From positions 1 to 23,805 of the forward strand of contig JAKIUB010000033.1 in NCBI GenBank assembly GCA_021647745.1: DNA of 23,805 nt, read 5' to 3'. How positions within the stretch are numbered: position 1 is the first letter of the stretch; each line of letters begins with the position of its first letter. Made by a program: the position numbers and the translations under genes. Of this stretch, positions 8,453 through 17,155 are shown piece after piece. The stretch is from Paracoccaceae bacterium. GTDB taxonomy: Bacteria > Pseudomonadota > Alphaproteobacteria > Rhodobacterales > Rhodobacteraceae. The notes under the pieces were generated by a model. That model did not search any database. It was given only the letters and a program-made list of their open reading frames with translations, and was not told where the DNA came from.

Positions 8453-10056
8453 TTTTTCAACTCGCGCCGCATAATCTTTCCCGTGGCCGTCATCGGCAAG
8501 GCATCAATAAATTCAATCTCGCGGGGGGCGACATGGGGCGATATCCGCTCGCGCACCCGCAGGATCAGCTCGCGCTTCAGCGCCTCGCCCCCCTGTCCTT
8601 TCAGCACCACAAAAGCCTTCACGATCTCGGTGCGCAGCTCGTCTGGCACCCCGATCACCGCGGCCATCGCAACGCCCGGATGCCCGACCAGGCAATCCTC
8701 GATCTCGGAGGGACCAATGCGATAGCCCGAGGAGGTAATCACATCATCCGAGCGCGCCGAAAAATGGAAATATCCGTCTTCGTCGCGATGCCCGATATCG
8801 CCCGTCAGCATCCACTCCCCCACAAATTTCTCGGCGGTTTTTTCAGGCTGCTGCCAATATTCAAGGAACATCTGCGGAATGCCGCGTTTCACCGCGATTT
8901 CGCCGCTTTCCCCTATCGGTAGCGGCTGCCCATCCTCGCCAAGTATCGCCACCTCGGCCCCGATGCTCGCCTTGCCGGTGGAGCCGGCGCGAGGCGCAAA
9001 TGCATCCACCGAATTCCCCAGCACAAGGTTGCACTCTGTCTGGCCATAAAATTCGTTGATCGTGGTGCCAAGCCGCGCGCGGCCCCAGTCCAGCAGCTCC
9101 GCCCCCAAAGCCTCTCCACCCGAGCCTACCGAGCGCATTTCCACCGCCTCCGCCGTGCTTTGCCGCATCAGCTTCAGCGCTGTTGGCGGCAGGAATGCAT
9201 TGCGAATTCCCTCGCGCGCGATCAGCGTAAATGCCTCGTCTGGGTCAAATTTTGCCATCCGGTGCGCCACCAGCGGCACGCCGTAATTCAGCGCCGGCAT
9301 CATCACATTGGTCAGCCCGCCCATCCAGGCCCAATCCGCCGGTGTCCAGAGCTTGTCGCCCTTTTGGGGCAGAAAATTATGGTGCGTTTCCACCCCCGGC
9401 AAATGCCCGAGCAGCACCTTATGCCCGTGTAGCGCCCCCTTTGGCGGGCCGGTGGTGCCGCTGGTATAGCTGATGAAGGCGGGATCATTCAGGGTGGTAT
9501 CGGCCATTTCGCAAGCGTCTTTGGCCTTGCCTAATTCTTGCCAAAACCCCCGCACCCCGCTTTCGCGCTGATCAATCGAATAGATCGCCTCAAGCGCTGG
9601 CAGGTCTTCACGGATGTTCAACATTTTGTGCAGGTTGGCCCCGTCTGTCACCACGGCTTTTGCGCCAGAATTCTGCAAACGATAGCGCAAGCCATCCGCG
9701 CCAAAAAGCGTAAAAAGCGGCACCGCGACCGCGCCGAGCTTATAGCAGGCCAGATGGGTGAGGATGGTTTCGGGGGTTTGCGGCAGCAGCACCGCGCAGC
9801 GATCCCCGCGCCCCAGCCCATGCGCCGCCAGCGCGTTGGCCAGCCGCGACGAAGCCCTTGAAAGCTGGATATAAGTGTAATCGCGGCGCTCGCCATCAGG
9901 GCGGATATAGATCAGCGCCACGCGCTCCGGCTCGGCCCGCGCCCAGCGCTCGCATATCTGCTCGGCAATGTTATAGCGCACGGGCGTTGGCCAGCTGAAT
10001 TCGGTCCGCATCGCCGCCCAGTCTCCGGTATTTCGCACTAGCTGTTCTGCTTGCAT
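8449..10056 (-). CDS. AMP-forming acyl-CoA synthetase (medium-chain / ACSM-like)
   Basis: Activates a carboxylic acid with ATP and then joins it to CoA. The 535 residues show the ANL superfamily layout: the P-loop YTSGTTGPPKG at 197-207, an adenylate-binding NEFYGQTE, the hinge region LTGDIGHRDEDGYFHFSARSD, and the C-terminal TATGKIMRREL with catalytic K527. The overall form resembles medium-chain or aromatic acid synthetases rather than acetyl-CoA synthetase, which is longer. The exact acid cannot be read from sequence. Two starts are possible: the ATG chosen here, with GGGGCAGGGGA crowded against it, or one at 10011 with GGAGA farther upstream. It diverges from moaA and is followed in an ATGA overlap by the P-loop kinase. 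Confidence 0.85.
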   Translation of the reverse strand: MQAEQLVRNTGDWAAMRTEFSWPTPVRYNIAEQICERWARAEPERVALIYIRPDGERRDYTYIQLSRASSRLANALAAHGLGRGDRCAVLLPQTPETILTHLACYKLGAVAVPLFTLFGADGLRYRLQNSGAKAVVTDGANLHKMLNIREDLPALEAIYSIDQRESGVRGFWQELGKAKDACEMADTTLNDPAFISYTSGTTGPPKGALHGHKVLLGHLPGVETHHNFLPQKGDKLWTPADWAWMGGLTNVMMPALNYGVPLVAHRMAKFDPDEAFTLIAREGIRNAFLPPTALKLMRQSTAEAVEMRSVGSGGEALGAELLDWGRARLGTTINEFYGQTECNLVLGNSVDAFAPRAGSTGKASIGAEVAILGEDGQPLPIGESGEIAVKRGIPQMFLEYWQQPEKTAEKFVGEWMLTGDIGHRDEDGYFHFSARSDDVITSSGYRIGPSEIEDCLVGHPGVAMAAVIGVPDELRTEIVKAFVVLKGQGGEALKRELILRVRERISPHVAPREIEFIDALPMTATGKIMRRELKK

Positions 10057-10161
10057 TCCCCTGCCCCCGATGATCGTATTCGCTCCACTCTAGCGGCGCT
10101 TGGCTACCCCTTGCAACCGCAATGTAACGGGCATAGGATGCTCGAAATGAAAGGCCCCCAA

Positions 10162-11169
10162 ATGACCGCCCCCCAGCTAATTGACCCCTTCCAGCGCGCT
10201 GTTTCCTACCTTCGCGTATCCGTCACCGACCGCTGCGATTTCCGTTGCTATTATTGCATGTCCGAAGACATGACCTTTCTGCCCAAAAAAGAGCTACTGA
10301 CGCTGGAGGAGCTGGACCGGATGTGCAGTGCTTTTGTCGATATGGGGGTTTCCAAGCTGCGGATCACGGGCGGTGAACCACTGGTGCGCAAGGGCATCAT
10401 GACGTTTTTTGACAGCATGTCCCGCCATCTGGCCAGCGGCGCGCTAAAAGAGCTGACGCTGACCACCAACGGCTCCCAGCTTGGCCGCTTTGCCCAGCCT
10501 TTATATGATGCGGGGGTGCGGCGGATCAATGTCTCGCTCGATACGCTGAACGAGGCAAAATTCAAGCAAATCACCCGCTGGGGGAAATTCAAGCAGGTGA
10601 TGGACGGGGTGGACGCCGCCGATAAAGCCGGCATCAAGATCAAGATCAACGCGGTGGCACTGAAGGGCACCAATGACGACGAGCTACACGATATGGTGGA
10701 ATGGTGCGGGACGCGCGGCTTTGATCTGACGTGGATCGAGGTGATGCCGATGGGCGATATGGGCGATGCCGACCGGCTGGACCAATATTGGCCGCTAAGC
10801 GATGTGCGTAAACAGCTCGAAAGCCGCTGGAGTGTAGCGGATATCGGCCTGAACACCGGCGGGCCAGCGAAATATGTCAGCATCAAGGAAACCGGCGGGC
10901 GCGTGGGCTTTATCACGCCCTTGACCCATAATTTCTGCGAAAGCTGTAACCGCGTGCGCCTCACTTGCACCGGCCAGCTATTCCTGTGCCTGGGCCAGGA
11001 AGACGAGGCCGACCTGCGCGCCGCCTTGCGCGACCACGAGGGCAACGAGGCGCTGAATGATGCGATCCGCGCGGCCATCGCCCGCAAGCCAAAGGGCCAT
11101 GATTTTGATTATTCCCGCCAGAAAATCGCCGGTGAAATGACCCGTCACATGAACCATACCGGCGGCTAA
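10162..11169 (+). CDS. moaA: GTP 3',8-cyclase MoaA
   Basis: A radical-SAM enzyme that, with MoaC, converts GTP to cyclic pyranopterin monophosphate, the first step of molybdenum cofactor synthesis. With this start the protein is 335 residues. The N-terminal cluster ligands are C25, C29 and C32 in DRCDFRCYYCM. The SAM-binding RITGGEPLVRKG follows. The second [4Fe-4S] cluster has C259, C262 and C276 (C-x2-C-x13-C). The chain ends in the Gly-Gly tail needed for activity (MNHTGG). I chose the ATG at 10162 because GAAAGG (10149-10154) precedes it by seven bases and MTAPQLIDPF matches the usual alphaproteobacterial N-terminus. In-frame starts upstream (10051 TTG, 10138, 10147) would add unlikely residues. 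Confidence 0.94.
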   Translation: MTAPQLIDPFQRAVSYLRVSVTDRCDFRCYYCMSEDMTFLPKKELLTLEELDRMCSAFVDMGVSKLRITGGEPLVRKGIMTFFDSMSRHLASGALKELTLTTNGSQLGRFAQPLYDAGVRRINVSLDTLNEAKFKQITRWGKFKQVMDGVDAADKAGIKIKINAVALKGTNDDELHDMVEWCGTRGFDLTWIEVMPMGDMGDADRLDQYWPLSDVRKQLESRWSVADIGLNTGGPAKYVSIKETGGRVGFITPLTHNFCESCNRVRLTCTGQLFLCLGQEDEADLRAALRDHEGNEALNDAIRAAIARKPKGHDFDYSRQKIAGEMTRHMNHTGG

Positions 11170-11205
11170 TTTCCTCCACCCTACCTGTACCGGCTTCAAA
11201 AACTG

Positions 11206-11235
11206 TTTCGCAATTTTTGTGGATGGCGCTATAGT
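11206..11235 (+). promoter_or_regulatory. Candidate promoter of the cytochrome c genes
   Basis: TTTCGC (11206-11211) and TATAGT (11230-11235) lie 18 bases apart. The -10 matches 5 of 6 consensus positions and the -35 is weak. The predicted transcript starts close to the hairpin at 11238-11273. Assigned by eye. Confidence 0.35.
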
Positions 11236-11237
11236 TG

Positions 11238-11273
11238 TTGGCAAGGCTCACTAAAGAAGCCTGAATTTGCCAA
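11238..11273 (+). promoter_or_regulatory. Hairpin in the cytochrome c' 5' leader
   Basis: TTGGCA (11238-11243) pairs with TGCCAA (11268-11273), and AGGCT (11244-11248) pairs with AGCCT (11258-11262). The result is 11 base pairs with a five-base bulge on the 3' side and a nine-base loop. It starts just after the candidate -10 and ends 19 bases before the ATG. It could be an operator palindrome or a transcript-stabilising leader stem. Confidence 0.4.
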
Positions 11274-11292
11274 TCATAATAGGGGAATATCC

Positions 11293-11742
11293 ATGAAATT
11301 CAGCCACTCAACCATTGCCGCCTTTATCAGCGTCTCCATTGCGGCCAGCGCCTTTGCCGCCTCCCATTCACCCGTTTCCCAGCGCCAAGCCGCGATGAAA
11401 TCTGTGGGAGAGCAAATGCGGACCCTTGGCGGCATGGCTCAGGGCAAGGTCGAATACGATGATTTTGCTGCGTTTTCAGCGCTGGAAATCATGCGGGATG
11501 CGGCGCTGGTCTCCCGCCCGCTCTTTGCCGAAAGCACCGACACAGGCGAAGAAACCCGCGCAAAAGCCGCGATATGGGCCGAGGGGTCGGATTTTGACAC
11601 CGAGATGGAGGCCTTTATCGCCACGCTGGATGTAGCGATAGCTGCCGATCCGGCGGATCTCGACAACTTCAAGCCTTTGTTTGCCCGGATTGCCAGCAGC
11701 TGCAAATCCTGCCACGAAGATTATCGTGCGCCTAAAGACTAA
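11293..11742 (+). CDS. Class II cytochrome c (cytochrome c')
   Basis: A periplasmic mono-heme cytochrome of the four-helix-bundle class. Of 149 residues, 1-22 form a Sec signal peptide (ending ASAFA, cleavage before ASH). The heme site CKSCH sits at 137-141, close to the C-terminus, which is the hallmark of the class. The rest is helical with acidic stretches. Such proteins bind NO or CO or carry electrons; which applies here cannot be told. AGGGGAA precedes the ATG. The gene overlaps the following di-heme cytochrome gene by 17 bases, so both are probably exported and matured together. Confidence 0.9.
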   Translation: MKFSHSTIAAFISVSIAASAFAASHSPVSQRQAAMKSVGEQMRTLGGMAQGKVEYDDFAAFSALEIMRDAALVSRPLFAESTDTGEETRAKAAIWAEGSDFDTEMEAFIATLDVAIAADPADLDNFKPLFARIASSCKSCHEDYRAPKD

Positions 11743-12601
11743 GGCGTTTTGGGCCGTTGGCCTTTTTGGGCTAGCCCTTTGGTTCACCTCGGCCCCGCGC
11801 GGACTGGAGCAGGCAAGCTGGCCTGAACAAGCCGGAGACGCGCAGCGCGGCGCTACGGTGTTTGCCTTGGGCGGCTGTGCTTCTTGCCATATGGCCAAGG
11901 GCGCCAAGGGCGAAGCCCGCCTGTTGCTTGGTGGCGGGCAGGTGTTTTCTACCCCGTTTGGTACATTTTATGCCCCCAATATATCGCCCGGCAAAGACGG
12001 CATCGGCAGCTGGAGCCGCTTTGATCTTGCCAATGCGCTGCTGGAAGGGGTCAGCCCGGAAGGTGCACATTATTATCCCTCCTTTCCCTATTCCTCCTAT
12101 GCCCGCATGGGTACGGAGGACATCACAGACCTGAAGGCTTATCTTGATACCCTTCCAGTGGTAACACAGGCCAACAAGCCCCATGATCTGCCCTTTCCTT
12201 TTAATATCCGCCGCTCGGTCGGCTTCTGGAAGCTGATGTTTTTGCGCAGCGGGCCGGTGGTAGACAGCTCCGAGCCACGCGGGCAGTATCTGGTTGAGGG
12301 GTTGGCCCATTGCGCCCAGTGCCACACGCCGCGCAATGCCCTCGGCGCGCTGGACACCTCGCGCTGGCTGGCCGGTGCGCCCAACCCCGAAGGCAAAGGC
12401 ACCATCCCCGACCTGACCCCGGGTGGAAATCTGGCAGACTGGAGTGTCGAGGATATCGCCTATTATCTCGAATCCGGCTTTACCCCCGAATATGACACCG
12501 CCGGCGGCACCATGGTCGAGGTTGTCAAAAACCTCTCGCAGGCCAGTGCTGAAGACCGGCTCGCCATTGCACGCTACCTTAAAGCTCTGCCCAAACCTTA
12601 G
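11726..12601 (+). CDS. Di-heme cytochrome c
   Basis: A periplasmic or membrane-anchored electron carrier with two class I cytochrome c domains. With the GTG start it has 291 residues. A short basic N-terminus (RLKTK) and a hydrophobic stretch (AFWAVGLFGLALWF) act as export signal or anchor. Heme 1 binds at CASCH (51-55), with a likely Met ligand in YARMGTED. Heme 2 binds at CAQCH (196-200), with a likely Met ligand in GGTMVEV. The form resembles cytochrome subunits that partner membrane dehydrogenases, but no dehydrogenase gene is adjacent. The GTG lies inside the end of the cytochrome c' gene with only a weak GAAGA before it. A TTG at 11681 would put an unlikely segment ahead of the signal. 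Confidence 0.86.
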   Translation: MRLKTKAFWAVGLFGLALWFTSAPRGLEQASWPEQAGDAQRGATVFALGGCASCHMAKGAKGEARLLLGGGQVFSTPFGTFYAPNISPGKDGIGSWSRFDLANALLEGVSPEGAHYYPSFPYSSYARMGTEDITDLKAYLDTLPVVTQANKPHDLPFPFNIRRSVGFWKLMFLRSGPVVDSSEPRGQYLVEGLAHCAQCHTPRNALGALDTSRWLAGAPNPEGKGTIPDLTPGGNLADWSVEDIAYYLESGFTPEYDTAGGTMVEVVKNLSQASAEDRLAIARYLKALPKP

Positions 12602-12649
12602 AGGTCATCTTCCGCCCGGCCCCCGCACAGCCATATAGACAAGGAGCAT

Positions 12650-12691
12650 ATGCAGCGCTATCAATCGGGCAATAAATGGAGACAACAATGA
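12650..12691 (+). CDS. Possible 13-residue leader ORF before the sugar kinase
   Basis: ATG at 12650 opens 13 codons (MQRYQSGNKWRQQ), and its TGA overlaps the kinase ATG as ATGA. AAGGAG lies upstream (12641-12646), but only three bases separate it from the ATG, which is tight for efficient initiation. It could couple translation into the kinase, or be chance. There is no support beyond the arrangement. Confidence 0.2.
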   Translation: MQRYQSGNKWRQQ

Positions 12692-13548
12692 GCTATTTGA
12701 TCGGGGTAGATGGCGGAGGCACGGGCTGTCGGGTTGCGGTAGCAGACCAGCAGGGCCGGATATTGGCACGCGCCACAGGCGGAGCAGCCAATATCGCCAG
12801 CGACCTTGCAACCGCCCGCAAAAATATTCTCGCCACCACCTATGCCGCGCTAGAAAGTGCCGCCCTCCCCCCGGAGGCGATCCGCAGCGCACGCGCTGTT
12901 CTCGGGCTGGCAGGAGCAAATCTCGGAGATTTTCGCGCGCAGTTGCACGCCGCCCTGCCCTACAAGCACGCCGACATTATATCTGATTGCGAAACCACGC
13001 TGACCGGGGCCATTGGCGCAGGCCACGGCTGCATTGCCGCGATTGGCACCGGCTCGGTTTTCGGGCGGCGAGGCGAGGCGGGGTTTACCCAGCTTGGTGG
13101 CTGGGGTTTTTTGCTTGGCGATGATGGCGCGGGTGCGCTGCTCGGGCAGGATATATTGCGCCGCACCCTGCTCGCCCATGAAAAAATCATACCCCACTCC
13201 CCCCTGACCGAGCAAATTATGGATGAGTTTGCAGGCGCGCCGAAGCAAATAGCCGAACAGGCACGAACCTTCTCGCCGGGGGATTTTGGCCGGTTTGCGC
13301 CCCGCGTTGTAGCCGCTGCCACAGCGGGTGACCAAAACGCCGAGGATATTATGGCCCGACATACCGATATTGTCCGAAAATGTATCGATGCGGTCGGCTT
13401 TGACCCTGAAAAGGCATTTTGCATACTGGGCGGGCTTGGCCCTGCCTATCTCGCACGGTTGCCGCGCCGCTACCGCGATGCAGCCACACCGCCACTGGGA
13501 GATGCATTGGACGGCGCGATCTATTTGGCAAAACGGCAGCAGGAGTAA
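12688..13548 (+). CDS. BadF/BadG/BcrA/BcrD-type sugar kinase (GlcNAc / glucosamine kinase-like)
   Basis: An ASKHA-fold ATPase of 286 residues. The phosphate-1 loop is DGGGTGCR at 8-15, a second loop is IGTGSVFG at 119-126, the substrate region GGWGFLLGDDGAG follows, and an adenosine motif ILGGLGPAYL lies near the C-terminus. This form matches N-acetylglucosamine or glucosamine kinases rather than the iron-sulphur activators of dehydratases, because it lacks their cluster cysteines. The actual amino sugar is inferred. GGAGA sits five bases before the ATG at 12688; the in-frame ATG at 12676 overlaps that site and is less likely. It converges on oppF with five bases between the stops. The pairing with a peptide importer hints at use of cell-wall or chitin-derived material, but the genes are on opposite strands. 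Confidence 0.78.
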   Translation: MSYLIGVDGGGTGCRVAVADQQGRILARATGGAANIASDLATARKNILATTYAALESAALPPEAIRSARAVLGLAGANLGDFRAQLHAALPYKHADIISDCETTLTGAIGAGHGCIAAIGTGSVFGRRGEAGFTQLGGWGFLLGDDGAGALLGQDILRRTLLAHEKIIPHSPLTEQIMDEFAGAPKQIAEQARTFSPGDFGRFAPRVVAAATAGDQNAEDIMARHTDIVRKCIDAVGFDPEKAFCILGGLGPAYLARLPRRYRDAATPPLGDALDGAIYLAKRQQE

Positions 13549-13553
13549 CGCCT

Positions 13554-14413
13554 TCAGCCTAAAGCCGCTGCCCGTTTTTGCCGCCTGATTTTGCGCCGCT
13601 CTATTTCTATTGCCGGGTCAGGGATCGGCACCGAAGATATCAGCTTTTTAGTATAGGTATGCGCGGGGTGGTTTATCACCTGATCCGCGCTACCGATCTC
13701 GACAACATTACCAAAATAAAGCACCATGATCCGCTGGCTGATATGTTTGACCACGCTAAGATCATGAGCGATGAACAAAAGCGATATCCCGAGATCCGCC
13801 TGTAATTGCATCAGCAGGTTAACCACCTGTGCCTGCACCGAGACATCCAGCGCCGAAACCGGCTCGTCACATATAATCAACTTGGGGTTGGTGATCAGGG
13901 CACGTGCAATACCGATGCGCTGGCATTGTCCGCCGGAAAACTCGTGCGGATAGCGGTTTATCACCGCCGGATCCATCCCGACCTTTTCCAGCATGGCGCA
14001 GACCTTTTCGCGGCGCTCTGCCTTTTTCATACCTTTGAAATGGGTTTTTAGCGGCTCGGCGATAATTTCTCCACAGGTCATGCGCGGGTTAAGAGAGGCC
14101 AGCGGGTCCTGAAAGATCATCTGGATATCCTTTCGCACCGCCAGCATATCCGCATTTGACAATTTCAGCAGGTCTCTCCCCATCCAGATCGCCTCGCCCG
14201 CAGTGGCCGTGACCAGCCGGATAATCGCCCGCGCGAGGGTAGACTTCCCGCAACCACTCTCGCCGACGATCCCGAGGGTCTCTCCGGCCTTGAGATCAAA
14301 AGAAACCCCGTCCACCGCCTTGAGTTTTTTGGTCTTGGGGAAAATGCCGCCAGCAGCATCATCACGCACATCAAAATACACTTTCATGTTGCGCACGGAG
14401 AGGATTGTATCGT

Positions 14414-14417
<4 letters not shown>
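13554..14417 (-). CDS. oppF: Oligopeptide ABC transporter ATPase OppF
   Basis: One of two ATPases that power the oligopeptide importer. Walker A is GESGCGKST at 52-60, the Q-loop IFQDPLASLNP follows, the signature SGGQCQR starts at 161, and Walker B is IICDEPVSALD at 181-191. A switch histidine is visible in FIAHDLS. The protein is 287 residues and ends shortly after VPIPDPAIEIERRK, with a basic tail. The cysteine-rich oligopeptide C-terminal extension of standard OppF proteins (about 330 residues) is missing. It is the last gene of the operon, and its ATG overlaps the oppD stop as ATGA. Confidence 0.9.
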
Positions 14418-15253
<836 letters not shown>

Positions 15254-15256
15254 GTA

Positions 15257-16144
15257 TCACCTGTCTTTCGGGTCAAGCGCATCGCGCAGCCCGTCGCCGA
15301 TAAAGAAAAAGCTGAAAAGAGTCACAACAAAAAACGCCAGCGGAAATAGCAGCTGCCATTCGGTATCATAGCGGATCGTGCCCGCCCCCTCGGAGATCAG
15401 CGCCCCCCAACTGGTCAGCGGCTCCTGCACGCCCAGCCCGAGAAAGGAAATAAAGCTCTCGGTCAGGATCATGGCGGGCACCAGAAGCGTGGCATAGATC
15501 GCCACGATCCCCAGCAGATTGGGCACAATATGGCGGCGAATAATGGTGGGGGTGCTTACGCCCGTGGCTCGCGCGGCCTCGACAAATTCCTTGTTTTTCA
15601 GAGTCAGGGTTTGCCCGCGCACAATCCGGCTCATATCCAGCCAAGACAGCATCCCGATGCCGACAAACAGCATGGTAAGCGAACGCCCGAAAACCACCAG
15701 CAGCAAGATGATCACAAACATAAACGGGATCGACATCAGAATATCGACAATCCGCATCATGATCTGGTCTGTCCTCCCGCCCACATAGCCCGCCACAGTG
15801 CCGTAAACCGTGCCAACCAACACCGAAATACCCGCGCCGATCACCCCGACCAGAAGCGACACCCGCGTGCCTTGCAACACCCGCGAATATAGATCGCGGC
15901 CAAGATCATCGGTGCCGAAAAAGTGGCCATTGGCAAAGGAGGGCATGCCCAGCGTAGCCGCGCTGCCCATCACATCCCAGTCGATCTCCTCATTGCTCCA
16001 TACCGCAAAATAGGGGCCGATAAAGGAGATCAACACAATGATGGTCAGCGCGACCAGCCCGCCCACGGCCGCCTTGTTTTGAAAGAACCGGCGGCGGGCA
16101 TCAAACCAAAGCGAGCGCCCCTTGATTTCTGTTTGAGTATTCAT
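15257..16144 (-). CDS. oppC: Oligopeptide ABC transporter permease OppC
   Basis: An inner-membrane permease of 295 residues. A first helix follows the cytosolic RRRFFQNKAAVGG, a periplasmic segment contains FFGTDDLGRDLYSR (the DppC/OppC N-terminal hallmark), and five further helices follow. The ATPase-docking EAA loop reads EFVEAARATGVSTPTIIRRH. The C-terminus GDGLRDALDPKDR is the family's usual ending. I use the ATG at 16144 because GAGGGGG precedes it; a longer reading frame upstream has no such site and would overlap oppB. It sits ten bases after the oppB stop. Confidence 0.92.
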   Translation of the reverse strand: MNTQTEIKGRSLWFDARRRFFQNKAAVGGLVALTIIVLISFIGPYFAVWSNEEIDWDVMGSAATLGMPSFANGHFFGTDDLGRDLYSRVLQGTRVSLLVGVIGAGISVLVGTVYGTVAGYVGGRTDQIMMRIVDILMSIPFMFVIILLLVVFGRSLTMLFVGIGMLSWLDMSRIVRGQTLTLKNKEFVEAARATGVSTPTIIRRHIVPNLLGIVAIYATLLVPAMILTESFISFLGLGVQEPLTSWGALISEGAGTIRYDTEWQLLFPLAFFVVTLFSFFFIGDGLRDALDPKDR

Positions 16145-16154
16145 TGCCGCCCCC

Positions 16155-17078
16155 TCAATACCTGATTTTCGGATCAACCCACGCGTAGAGCAGGTCTGCC
16201 AGCAGGGCAAAAACAATGGTCAGCGCTCCAACAAGGATCGTGATCCCCATCATCACCGAATAGTCGCGGTTCAGCGCGGAGTTCACAAAAGCCTGCCCCA
16301 TACCGCCGGTGGAAAAGTAAATATCAATCACCACCGATCCGGTGATCATGCCTACAAAGGCCACGCCAAGGTAAGAGATCAGTGGCACCAGCGAGGGCTT
16401 GAGCGCATGGCGCAAAATCACCGTGCGCTCGGGCAGGCCCTTGGCCCGCGCGGTGCGGATGTAGTTTGAATTCAGCACTTCGAGCATGCTTGAGCGGGTA
16501 ATGCGCGAGATCGACGCCATATAACTGGTAGAAAGCGCGATCACCGGCATGATCAGATTTTGCCACGCGCCCCCGTTCCAGCCGCCACCGGGCAGCCAGC
16601 CAAGGGTCAGCGTAAACAGCCACACCAAAAGCGGGGCCATCACAAAATTTGGCAGCACTTGCGCACCGATGGAAACACCGACGGCAAAATAATCAATGAT
16701 GGTGTTTTGCCGGATGGCCGCCACAATGCCCAGCGTGCCGCCAATAAGCGTGGCGGCAACAAACGAAAGCCCGCCATAGGTGAAGGTGATCGGAAAGCCT
16801 TGCGCCATAATTTCGTTGACCGTCCGGTCTTTGCGCTGAAAGGACGGGCCAAAGTCAAACTCGATCACGATCCCGCGCATATACTCCCACAATTGCACAT
16901 AAAGCGGGTTGTCCAGCCCGTATTTCGCCTCGATATTGGCCAGCACCTGTGGCGGTAGCGGCCGCTCGGAGGTAAAAGGACCACCGGGCGCAGCATGCAT
17001 CAGCAAAAACGAGATGATAATCAGAATGAGCAAGGTAGGTATCGCCACCAGCACCCGCCTGAACGTATATTTCAACAT
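16155..17078 (-). CDS. oppB: Oligopeptide ABC transporter permease OppB
   Basis: The second inner-membrane permease, 307 residues. It begins MLKYTFRRVLVAIPTLLILI, the standard start of the DppB/OppB family, followed by the periplasmic PGGPFTSER segment and about five more helices. The EAA loop is NYIRTARAKGLPERTVILRH, and the C-terminus is YAWVDPKIRY. It pairs with OppC to form the channel. It is separated from oppA by 77 bases that contain a hairpin. Confidence 0.92.
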   Translation of the reverse strand: MLKYTFRRVLVAIPTLLILIIISFLLMHAAPGGPFTSERPLPPQVLANIEAKYGLDNPLYVQLWEYMRGIVIEFDFGPSFQRKDRTVNEIMAQGFPITFTYGGLSFVAATLIGGTLGIVAAIRQNTIIDYFAVGVSIGAQVLPNFVMAPLLVWLFTLTLGWLPGGGWNGGAWQNLIMPVIALSTSYMASISRITRSSMLEVLNSNYIRTARAKGLPERTVILRHALKPSLVPLISYLGVAFVGMITGSVVIDIYFSTGGMGQAFVNSALNRDYSVMMGITILVGALTIVFALLADLLYAWVDPKIRY

Positions 17079-17116
17079 GGATTTGACCTAAAATTTCGCC
17101 TTCCCCGGCAAAGGAA

Positions 17117-17147
17117 AAGCACCGCACCCGATAAAGGCGCGGTGCTT
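17117..17147 (-). terminator. Intercistronic hairpin between oppA and oppB
   Basis: AAGCACCGC (17117-17125) and GCGGTGCTT (17139-17147) form a perfect nine-base-pair stem with a 13-base loop, just after the oppA stop. On the minus strand it is followed by TTTTCCTTT, a broken U-rich run. It would act as a partial terminator or a 3' shield that keeps oppA mRNA more abundant than the downstream genes, a known pattern for binding-protein operons. A full stop is unlikely because the rest of the importer lies beyond it. Confidence 0.55.
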
Positions 17148-17155
17148 ACAACAGC

